A DNA stretch of 64,000 nucleotides from Lachnospiraceae bacterium (GTDB taxonomy: Bacteria; Bacillota; Clostridia; Lachnospirales; Lachnospiraceae): NCBI GenBank assembly GCA_900771995.1, contig CAAGQC010000030.1, positions 14,650-78,649 on the forward strand, in the 5' to 3' direction. The position numbers were made by a program, and so were the translations under genes. This document shows positions 57,836 through 64,000 of this stretch, piece by piece. The notes under the pieces were generated by a model. The model saw nothing but the letters and a program-made list of their open reading frames with translations. It did no database searches and had not been told where the DNA came from. Each line of letters begins with the position of its first letter. Within the stretch, counting starts at the first letter, position 1.

Positions 57836-58702
57836 ATGAGATTTGTAGTAGTAACAGGTATGAGTGGCGGAGGAAAAAGAACGGCGTTAAAGCTTTTGGA
57901 GGATGCCGGCTTTTATTGCGTGGATAACCTGCCGGTATCTCTGGTGGAGAAGTTCGTGGAACTGATCGCCATGCCGGGCAGTGAGATCAGTAAGGTGGCC
58001 CTGGGACTGGATGTCCGGGCGGACCAGAATTTCACGGATGCTACCCGTATTTTGCAGCAATTAAAGGAAAAAGGCTACAAATTCGAGATTTTGTTTATGG
58101 ACTCCGACGATGCTGCTCTGATCAAACGGTATAAGGAGACCAGACGTGTGCACCCGCTTGCTGCAGACGGCAGAGTGGAGGACGGTATTCATAAGGAGCG
58201 TAAGATTCTGGACACGATCCGGAAGAATTCGGATTATGTTATCGATACCTCCAATCTGTTAGTCCGGGAACTGAAGGAAGAGTTGGATCGTATTTTTGTA
58301 CAGAACGAAGAATACAACAGTCTTATGGTAACGGTCATGTCCTTCGGATTCAAGCACGGGATCCCCGCGGACGCAGATCTGGTCTTTGATGTAAGGTTTT
58401 TGCCAAACCCCTATTATATAGAAGAACTGAAACCTCAGACCGGTAATGACAAAGGGGTGCAGGATTATGTAATGAGTTTTCCGGAGACGGGGATCTTTCT
58501 GGACAAGCTGACAGACATGATCCAGTTCCTGATACCGAACTATATCAAAGAAGGCAAATATCGTCTGGTCATCGCTATCGGATGTACCGGCGGTAAGCAC
58601 AGAAGCGTTACGCTGGCGAATAAGTTATACGAACGTATGAAGGCAGAAGGCCATTACGGTATCAAACTGTATCACCGTGATGTGCCCAGAGAAGGAATCT
58701 AA
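57836..58702 (+). CDS. rapZ: RapZ/YvcJ family nucleotide-binding protein
   Basis: 288 residues from ATG 57836 (GAGAGG just upstream). N-terminal P-loop reads GMSGGGKRT, with R15 where most members have Ser or Thr; C-terminal domain has IGCTGGKHRSVTLANKL. In other bacteria the family binds RNA or nucleotides and links to cell-wall sugar control. It lies directly before whiA. Confidence 0.92.
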   Translation: MRFVVVTGMSGGGKRTALKLLEDAGFYCVDNLPVSLVEKFVELIAMPGSEISKVALGLDVRADQNFTDATRILQQLKEKGYKFEILFMDSDDAALIKRYKETRRVHPLAADGRVEDGIHKERKILDTIRKNSDYVIDTSNLLVRELKEELDRIFVQNEEYNSLMVTVMSFGFKHGIPADADLVFDVRFLPNPYYIEELKPQTGNDKGVQDYVMSFPETGIFLDKLTDMIQFLIPNYIKEGKYRLVIAIGCTGGKHRSVTLANKLYERMKAEGHYGIKLYHRDVPREGI

Positions 58703-58703
58703 C

Positions 58704-59570
58704 ATGTCATTTTCGAGCGAGGTAAAGGAAGAACTGGCGAAGCATATCAGTCCGGCGAGACATTGCCAGATCGCGGAACTGGCAGCACTCATGCACTTTA
58801 GCGGACAATACGGACGCTCTGCAGAGGGCGATTTTATGATCGGTTTCCAGACGGAAAACGAGGCGGTTGTCAGAAAAGGCTTTACATTATTGAAAAAAAC
58901 ATATAATATAGATACTGATGTTGAAATCAGCGAGGAACAGATGCGGAGCGTGATCGACAAGATCGGGGATCTGTCGGAGCCGGTGAGTCCTTTGCTGATT
59001 AAAAATTCCTGCTGTCAAAGGGCATTTTTAAGAGGAGCTTTTCTCTGCATTGGTTCTATGAGCGACCCGCAGAAGAGTTATCACCTGGAATTTGTATGCA
59101 CCGATGAGGCTAAAGCGAGACAACTACAGAGTGTGATACAGGGATTTGACATAGAAGCCAAGATCGTGCTTCGGAAGAAGTATTACGTGGTCTATCTGAA
59201 GGAAGGATCCGGCATTGTGGACCTTCTGAACGTATGCGAGGCACCCATTGCCTTGATGAAGCTGGAGAATCTGAGAATTGTGAAGGAAATGCGCAATTCT
59301 GTGAATCGGAGAGTGAACTGTGAGACCGCCAACATTACCAAGACGGTAACTGCGGCTACCAGACAGATAGAGGATATTATTTATATCCGGGATCACTACG
59401 GACTGGAGAATCTGCCGGAACCCTTAAGCCAGATGGCGGAGGTCAGACTGGAGAATCCGGATGCTCCGCTGAAGGAACTGGGAGAATATCTGAATCCGCC
59501 GGTGGGAAAGTCCGGTGTGAACCACAGGTTACGCAAACTCAGTGAACTTGCAGATAGAATCAGGACGTAA
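58704..59570 (+). CDS. whiA: DNA-binding protein WhiA
   Basis: 288 residues from ATG 58704 (GAAGGA 7 nt upstream). A LAGLIDADG-type N-terminal domain (MSFSSEVKEELAKHI; LLKNSCCQRAFLRGAFLCIGS-like region) and C-terminal helix-turn-helix (LGEYLNPPVGKSGVNHRLRK). Controls cell division and sporulation genes in Gram-positives. Clusters with rapZ as usual. Confidence 0.95.
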   Translation: MSFSSEVKEELAKHISPARHCQIAELAALMHFSGQYGRSAEGDFMIGFQTENEAVVRKGFTLLKKTYNIDTDVEISEEQMRSVIDKIGDLSEPVSPLLIKNSCCQRAFLRGAFLCIGSMSDPQKSYHLEFVCTDEAKARQLQSVIQGFDIEAKIVLRKKYYVVYLKEGSGIVDLLNVCEAPIALMKLENLRIVKEMRNSVNRRVNCETANITKTVTAATRQIEDIIYIRDHYGLENLPEPLSQMAEVRLENPDAPLKELGEYLNPPVGKSGVNHRLRKLSELADRIRT

Positions 59571-59585
59571 AAGAGGAGGAAAATT

Positions 59586-59846
59586 ATGACAAAAAGGAGT
59601 ATTACGGTCAGACTGGAAGACGGTCTGGACGCAAGACCGGTGGCACTGTTAGTACAGGAAGCCAGCAAGTACGAAAGCAACATCTATTTTGAAGTAGACG
59701 ACAAGCGTATCAACGCCAAGAGCATTATGGGCATGATGAGCCTGGGACTTTGCGCAGGTGAAGAGCTTACGGTAGCTGCAGAGGGTGCAGATGAGCAGAC
59801 CGCTGTGGACAACATTGAGAAGTTTTTAAGCGGTCAGGTGGCTTAA
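59586..59846 (+). CDS. Crh-like HPr variant: Asp15, Ser46 kept
   Basis: 86 residues, HPr fold. At position 15, where PTS HPr has the phosphorylated His, there is Asp (GLDARP), so sugar-phosphate transfer is ruled out. Ser46 is kept in NAKSIMGMMSL, the HprK site. This matches the logic of Bacillus Crh (Gln15). It would act with CcpA in carbon repression; the pairing is inferred. It follows whiA by 15 nt, with hprK 4 kb upstream in the same cluster. AGGAGG lies 5 nt before the ATG. Confidence 0.9.
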   Translation: MTKRSITVRLEDGLDARPVALLVQEASKYESNIYFEVDDKRINAKSIMGMMSLGLCAGEELTVAAEGADEQTAVDNIEKFLSGQVA

Positions 59847-59921
59847 GGACGAACACGACGAGAAGCGGGGCTGATGGAGAATTCTGTTAGTCCCGTTTTG
59901 TATATTTTGAGGACAGTATTT

Positions 59922-60809
59922 ATGAAGAAGATGCTATTTATCTACAATCCCAAAGCCGGAAAGGCACAGATCCGCAATAAGCTGGCGGATATTCTGGATG
60001 TCTTCACCAGAGGCGACTACGAGATCACGGTATATCCTACGCAGAAAAGGGAGGATGCCATGGAGAAGACCAGGACACGTGACAGAGATTACGACATTGT
60101 AGTCTGCAGCGGCGGGGACGGCACACTGGATGAAGTGGTTACCGGCATGATCCGCAGCGGATTCCGTACGCCCATTGGTTATATCCCGGCAGGAAGCACC
60201 AACGACTTCGGAGGAAGTCTGGGATTGCCGAAAAATATGGTGCACGCAGCGGAAAGTATCGTAAACGGGAATAATTTTGCCTGTGATGTGGGAGCCTTTA
60301 ACGAGGATGTATTCGTCTATATTGCAGCGTTCGGATTGTTTACGGATGTCTCTTACGAGACCGGACAGGATATGAAAAATGTGTTGGGACACATGGCATA
60401 TCTGCTGGAAGGCATGAAGCGTCTGCCTGCGATCCGTTCTTATCCCATGAGGATCAACTATGAGGATACGACGATCGTGGATGATTTTATCTTCGGTATG
60501 GTGACGAATTCCGTGTCCGTAGGCGGATTCAAGCGAATCACCGGCAAAAATGTCAAGTTGGATGACGGCGTATTTGAAGTGACACTGATCAAGCGCCCGA
60601 AGAATCCCATGGAGTTGAACAATATTATGGTATCGTTGCTGAATCGCGACATTGATACCGATGCCATGTACTGCTTCCGGACTTCTAAGCTGGAGATTAC
60701 TTCCACGGAGCCGCTGCCCTGGACACTGGACGGCGAATACGGCGGAACCCATACGAAAGTAGTGATCGAGAATATCTGCCGGGGCATGGATATCCGGGTG
60801 AAACCATAA
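59922..60809 (+). CDS. Diacylglycerol kinase family lipid kinase
   Basis: 295 residues from ATG 59922 (GAGGAC 7 nt upstream; ATG 59874 in frame lacks a good site). Catalytic domain marks: FIYNPKAGKA, VCSGGDGTLDEVVTGM, GYIPAGSTNDFGGSLGLP. The C-terminal beta-sandwich ends near VVIENICRGMDI. Likely phosphorylates a membrane lipid such as diacylglycerol; substrate is inferred from the family. Confidence 0.9.
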   Translation: MKKMLFIYNPKAGKAQIRNKLADILDVFTRGDYEITVYPTQKREDAMEKTRTRDRDYDIVVCSGGDGTLDEVVTGMIRSGFRTPIGYIPAGSTNDFGGSLGLPKNMVHAAESIVNGNNFACDVGAFNEDVFVYIAAFGLFTDVSYETGQDMKNVLGHMAYLLEGMKRLPAIRSYPMRINYEDTTIVDDFIFGMVTNSVSVGGFKRITGKNVKLDDGVFEVTLIKRPKNPMELNNIMVSLLNRDIDTDAMYCFRTSKLEITSTEPLPWTLDGEYGGTHTKVVIENICRGMDIRVKP

Positions 60810-60854
60810 GTTTTATAAAAATATAAAATTTGGTAAAAATTTAACAATAAGCTG

Positions 60855-60928
60855 TTCCCTTTTTGAAAAGAATGTGCTATAGTTTGGATTAGGCAATATT
60901 AATCAAATACGCCCGTATATCCGGGTGT
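60855..60928 (+). promoter_or_regulatory. fba promoter and leader hairpin
   Basis: An extended -10 TGC-TATAGT (60875-60883) with weak TTCCCT (60855-60860) 17 bp upstream. The leader carries a hairpin ACGCCCG/CGGGTGT (60909-60928), a possible mRNA stabiliser. Confidence 0.45.
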
Positions 60929-60961
60929 ACAAGAATGAGTATATAAAATGGAGGTATTAAA

Positions 60962-61828
60962 ATGTTAGTATCCGCAACAGAAATGCTCAAAAAAGCAAAA
61001 GCAGGCCACTATGCAGTAGGTCAGTTCAACATCAACAATCTGGAGTGGACAAAGTCCATTCTGCTCACCGCTAAGGAACTTCGTTCCCCCGTTATCCTGG
61101 GTGTATCCGAAGGTGCCGGCAAATACATGGGCGGTTATGATGTAGTTGTTGGTATGGTAAACGGACTGTTAAAGGATCTGGACATTGATGTTCCCGTTGC
61201 TCTGCATCTGGATCATGGCTCTTTTGAAGGTTGTTATAAGTGTATTGAAGCTGGTTTCTCTTCCATCATGTTTGATGGTTCTCATTATCCTATTGCTGAG
61301 AACGTAGAGAAGACCACCGAGCTGGTTAAGGCTGCTCACAGCAAGGGACTTTCCATCGAGGCAGAAGTTGGTTCCATCGGTGGTGAGGAAGACGGCGTTA
61401 TCGGTATGGGCGAGTGCGCTGATCCTAAGGAGTGTAAGGCTATCGCTGATCTGGGTGTTGATTTCCTGGCAGCAGGTATTGGTAACATCCATGGTAAATA
61501 CCCCGCTAACTGGAAGGGCTTAAGCTTCGAGACTCTGGCAGCTGTACAGGAACTGACCGGCGAGCTTCCTCTGGTTCTGCACGGTGGTACCGGAATCCCC
61601 GCAGATCAGATCAAGAAAGCTATCGACCTTGGCGTATCCAAGATCAACGTTAACACCGAGTGCCAGCTGGCATTTGCTGATGCTACCCGTAAGTACATCG
61701 AGGCCGGTAAGGATCTGGAAGGCAAGGGCTTCGACCCTCGTAAACTCCTGGCTCCCGGCGCAGAAGCTATCAAGGCTACTGTTAAGGAGAAGATGGAACT
61801 GTTCGGATCTGTTGGTAAGGCTGAATAA
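60962..61828 (+). CDS. fba: Fructose-bisphosphate aldolase, class II
   Basis: 288 residues. VGQFNINNLEWTKSI, zinc ligands in HLDHGSFEGC, GEEDGVIG, and GNIHGKYPANWKGL, LHGGTGIPADQI. Cleaves fructose-1,6-bisphosphate in glycolysis. Codon use is richer in GGT/GCT/GTT than its neighbours, fitting high expression. GGAGG lies just upstream. It ends at a strong terminator. Confidence 0.96.
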   Translation: MLVSATEMLKKAKAGHYAVGQFNINNLEWTKSILLTAKELRSPVILGVSEGAGKYMGGYDVVVGMVNGLLKDLDIDVPVALHLDHGSFEGCYKCIEAGFSSIMFDGSHYPIAENVEKTTELVKAAHSKGLSIEAEVGSIGGEEDGVIGMGECADPKECKAIADLGVDFLAAGIGNIHGKYPANWKGLSFETLAAVQELTGELPLVLHGGTGIPADQIKKAIDLGVSKINVNTECQLAFADATRKYIEAGKDLEGKGFDPRKLLAPGAEAIKATVKEKMELFGSVGKAE

Positions 61829-61857
61829 TTCTGAGATAAATATTGGGAAATGCAGAA

Positions 61858-61889
61858 AGTCTCTCGCAAAATTGCGGGAGACTTTTTTA
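61858..61889 (+). terminator. fba terminator
   Basis: AGTCTC-CGCAA pairs with TTGCG-GAGACT around AA, then TTTTT. Confidence 0.9.
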
Positions 61890-61918
61890 CTGTCATTCTG
61901 GCCGTCAGGGCAAAAGAA

Positions 61919-62010
61919 TAACTATCCGGAGCGGTCATTGCTCTGCGATAGTTGAAAAATACCCCTAGAAAGGGAGGATGCCAAGGACTTTGATCCTTGG
62001 CATTTATTAT
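61919..62010 (+). ncRNA. Candidate small structured RNA downstream of fba
   Basis: A 13-bp hairpin with one bulge (AACTATC-CGGAGC / GCTCTG-CGATAGTT, 61920-61953), a CCC/GGG mini-stem, then a perfect 10-bp terminator-like hairpin (ATGCCAAGGA / TCCTTGGCAT, 61978-62003) followed by TTATT. No ORF of use. Could be a read-through small RNA or a second terminator. Between 62010 and 62148 I see only AT-rich DNA. Confidence 0.4.
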
Positions 62011-62148
62011 GAAAAAGTTTTTAAACAAGAAACTGTTGTGTGCTTAAGTTTTTGTTTTGTTTGTTTCTATGGTTATAGTATATGAGACAGAAATGTCCAA
62101 AACGTGTTGTGGAATTGAAGATTCCTTGAAGGATTTGTAAACAAAATA

Positions 62149-62316
62149 TGAACAACTATTCAGAGGGAAATAAATAAGCACTACTGCACGTCGAATACTT
62201 GTATTCGTAAGAACAGTAGTGCTTATTTATTTAACGAAGTAACCACATGAGCAAAAAGTAAGCATCGAAGATGCGATTTTGCGAATGCGGTTACTTCGTT
62301 TTTGAATAGTTGTTCA
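62149..62316. other. Nested inverted-repeat (cloverleaf-like) element, 168 nt
   Basis: An outer 14-bp perfect inverted repeat (TGAACAACTATTCA 62149-62162; mate 62303-62316) encloses two further perfect stems: a 19-bp one (AAATAAATAAGCACTACTG 62168-62186; mate 62214-62232) and a 12-bp one (AACGAAGTAACC 62233-62244; mate 62289-62300). Inside the first loop is CGAATAC-TT-GTATTCG; inside the second are GCAAAA/TTTTGC and GCATC-GAA-GATGC. It could fold as a three-way junction in RNA or DNA. No protein is encoded. A small mobile element or a structured RNA are the options. Confidence 0.7.
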
Positions 62317-62329
62317 ATTAAAAATAAAA

Positions 62330-62857
62330 TTATCTGTCCAGCTTGTTGGGCTCGGGATAGGTCTCGCCGAAGGTATCTACGGTAACGCTTGCCATTACCT
62401 GATCCTCCAGAGGACGATCACTGTAATCGGTGCGGGTCTCAGCAATCTTGTTGACTACATCCATGCCCTCGATGACTTTACCGAAAGCAGCATAGGAGCC
62501 ATCCAGATGAGGACTGGTCTTGTGCATGATGAAGAACTGGCTGCCTGCGGAATCGGGATGCATGGCTCTTGCCATGGACAGAACACCCTCAGTATGCTTC
62601 AGATCGTTGGTCACGCCGTTGGCTGCGAACTCACCCTTGATGCTGTAGCCGGGGCCGCCCATACCGGTGCCGTCGGGACATCCGCCCTGGATCATGAAAC
62701 CGCGGATCACGCGGTGGAAGATCAGGCCATCGTAAAAATGCTTGTTGATCAGACTGATGAAATTGTTAACGGATTCGGGTGCCACTTCGGGATAAAGCTC
62801 ACATTTGATCACACCGCCGTCTTTCATGGTAATGGTAACAATAGGATTCTTTGCCAT
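62330..62857 (-). CDS. Peptidyl-prolyl cis-trans isomerase, cyclophilin type
   Basis: 175 residues from ATG 62857 (AAAGGA 7 nt upstream). Cyclophilin core: FYDGLIFHRVIRGFMIQGG, GTGMGGPGYSIKGEF, SAGSQFFIMHKTSPHLDG. No signal peptide, so cytoplasmic. Helps protein folding at X-Pro bonds. Its stop is 13 nt from the nested inverted-repeat element. Confidence 0.95.
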   Translation of the reverse strand: MAKNPIVTITMKDGGVIKCELYPEVAPESVNNFISLINKHFYDGLIFHRVIRGFMIQGGCPDGTGMGGPGYSIKGEFAANGVTNDLKHTEGVLSMARAMHPDSAGSQFFIMHKTSPHLDGSYAAFGKVIEGMDVVNKIAETRTDYSDRPLEDQVMASVTVDTFGETYPEPNKLDR

Positions 62858-62955
62858 AATAGTTTCCTTTCTGTCAGAACTTTGTGTATAATAAAATATT
62901 ATAACCATTATTTTAGTTGATTCCGTTAAAAAGGTAAAGAGGAGAATTGTTGCGG

Positions 62956-63792
62956 ATGTATTTTTTGCGGCAGATCATAGCAGATACAAAAGTCGATCCG
63001 GAGGAATTTCCGAAGCTTCCGGAGAATATTATATTTTCGGAGAGTCCGGGACGGGGTTCGGGAATAAATGAAAATGAAGACGGCGCGCTCTGGATCACCG
63101 ATCAGGGACAGCGGGCGCAGGAACTGCTCCGTCAGGGGCACCCGGTGCTGGCATGGCTTCATGAAGATAACAGAGAGCAGGACTTTTCCGGTGTCCGGTA
63201 TGCCTGTGAAGATATCGGTGAACTGGACGGGGACTATCTGGAGAAGGTCTATCGCAGATATGCGGGGATCCCCTGGGATATCCTGACGACAGAACGCTGC
63301 CATGTCCGGGAGACCGGTGCGGAGGATCTGGATGCTTTCTATGAGATCTACGCGGAACCTTCCGTGACCCGGTATACAGAGGGACTGTATCCGGAACGGG
63401 CGCAGGAGGAAGCCTGGCTGAAAGACTATACGGAAAATATGTATTATTTTTATAATTACGGAGTATGGACGATCTGCCACAAAGCCACCGGACAGGTGAT
63501 CGGCAGGGCGGGATTCTCCAACCGCGAAGGTTACGAAGATCCGGAGCTGGGCTTCGTCATCGGGGTTCCGTGGCAGAGACAGGGATATGCCACGGAGGTG
63601 TGCAGGGCATTATTAAAATATGGAAAAGAAGAACTGGGGTTTGAGAGAGTGCAGATGCTGGTGATGCCGGAGAACCGAGTGTCGCTTCGACTGGCGGAGA
63701 AGCTGGGGTTCCTATATGAAGAAACAATCACTTGGGATAGTGTGGAATATTACAGATTAATTCTCCGGGAAACAGGAATGGATGAAAAATGA
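62956..63792 (+). CDS. GNAT acetyltransferase, RimJ/RimL-like, with N-terminal extension
   Basis: 278 residues from ATG 62956; TTG at 62950 is 5 nt from AGAGGAG and may be the true start. The first 110 residues are a domain of unknown fold, then the acetyltransferase: VRETGAEDLDAFYEIYAE, LGFVIGVPWQRQGYATEV, MLVMPENRVSLRLAEKLGF. RimJ/RimL-like members modify protein N-termini or small molecules. Substrate unknown. Overlaps the next gene's start (ATGA). Confidence 0.85.
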   Translation: MYFLRQIIADTKVDPEEFPKLPENIIFSESPGRGSGINENEDGALWITDQGQRAQELLRQGHPVLAWLHEDNREQDFSGVRYACEDIGELDGDYLEKVYRRYAGIPWDILTTERCHVRETGAEDLDAFYEIYAEPSVTRYTEGLYPERAQEEAWLKDYTENMYYFYNYGVWTICHKATGQVIGRAGFSNREGYEDPELGFVIGVPWQRQGYATEVCRALLKYGKEELGFERVQMLVMPENRVSLRLAEKLGFLYEETITWDSVEYYRLILRETGMDEK

Positions 63793-64000
63793 AATCTACA
63801 ATAAAAGAAAAATTGAGCGAATGTTCGATCTATACAAAGATTCTGATCTATGTAGGCACAGCAATGGCGCTGATACTGGCATGTATGGAGTTGTTCAGTA
63901 TATTATATATCAGACAGCAACAGAAAAGGGTAATGGTGTATTATCAGGATACCGTTGATTTTTATGCTGATTACTGGGGGACAAAATTAAGTCTGGCGGA
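63789..64000 (+). CDS. Membrane protein N-terminus, cut by window edge
   Basis: 70 codons visible. Polar start (MKSTIKEKLSECSIYTK), one membrane helix (ILIYVGTAMALILACMELFSI) and a Gln/Arg-rich stretch (RQQQKRVMVYYQD) starting an extracytoplasmic region. This layout suits a sensor kinase, chemoreceptor or cyclase, but the evidence ends here. Coupled to the acetyltransferase by ATGA overlap. Confidence 0.6.
   Translation, partial: MKSTIKEKLSECSIYTKILIYVGTAMALILACMELFSILYIRQQQKRVMVYYQDTVDFYADYWGTKLSLA

Overview
The window looks like a chromosomal segment of a gut-type Clostridia bacterium, most likely Lachnospiraceae. This is inferred from the gene set (glgC/glgD pair with spoVG, Tad-type pilus locus, clostridial long-form PRPP synthetase, hprK-glcK-murB-rapZ-whiA-HPr cluster), the strong AGGAGG-type ribosome binding sites and the moderate GC content. 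No rRNA, tRNA or CRISPR array was seen. No species name can be supported from sequence alone.

Layout. 1-6.1 kb (minus): a Tad/Flp pilus operon (cpaF, tadB, tadC, flp pilin, two TadE-like pseudopilins, cpaB, and a secreted InlB-repeat protein cut by the window edge). Just upstream is a c-di-GMP phosphodiesterase with a degenerate GGDEF domain. 7.9-14.9 kb: a 37-residue membrane peptide gene, an ABC-F ATPase, a GH2 glycosidase that overlaps a convergent MATE transporter, and two small membrane proteins. 15.0-20.0 kb: a xylulokinase / DUF4867 / FucI-like isomerase operon with a divergent LacI-type regulator and a palindromic operator at the promoter. 20.2-24.1 kb: a tocopherol-cyclase-like protein, then spoVG-glgD-glgC. 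24.5-29.5 kb (plus): murC, a dense DnaA-box cluster, a DnaD-domain primosome protein, a DnaC/DnaI-like helicase loader and prs. 29.6-40.7 kb (minus): lspA, an XRE-type membrane regulator, an acetyltransferase, an M28 peptidase, two chemoreceptors, a second MATE transporter, and a Na+/alanine-glycine symporter behind a glycine riboswitch. 40.9-45.9 kb (minus): an ABC-F protein followed by a WYL-SF1 helicase-PD-(D/E)xK nuclease fusion. 46.0-46.7 kb: a MITE-like element holding nine 52-bp palindromic tandem repeats. 46.7-52.9 kb: a maltodextrin regulon (LacI, GH13, ABC importer) with two perfect 16-bp operators. 53.0-61.8 kb: uvrC, hprK, glcK, murB, rapZ, whiA, a Crh-like HPr variant, a lipid kinase and fba. 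61.9-62.3 kb: non-coding structured DNA, including a 168-nt nested inverted-repeat element. 62.3-64.0 kb: cyclophilin, an acetyltransferase, and the start of a membrane protein.

How it fits together. Several blocks deal with carbon control: HprK plus a Ser46-type HPr lacking His15, glucokinase, fba, LacI-controlled maltodextrin and pentose operons, and glycogen synthesis. Others serve surface behaviour: Tad pilus, c-di-GMP turnover and chemoreceptors. The most unusual signals are the 46-kb palindromic repeat element, the DnaA-box cluster ahead of the primosome genes, the helicase-nuclease fusion, the Asp15 HPr and the 62.2-kb cloverleaf-like element.
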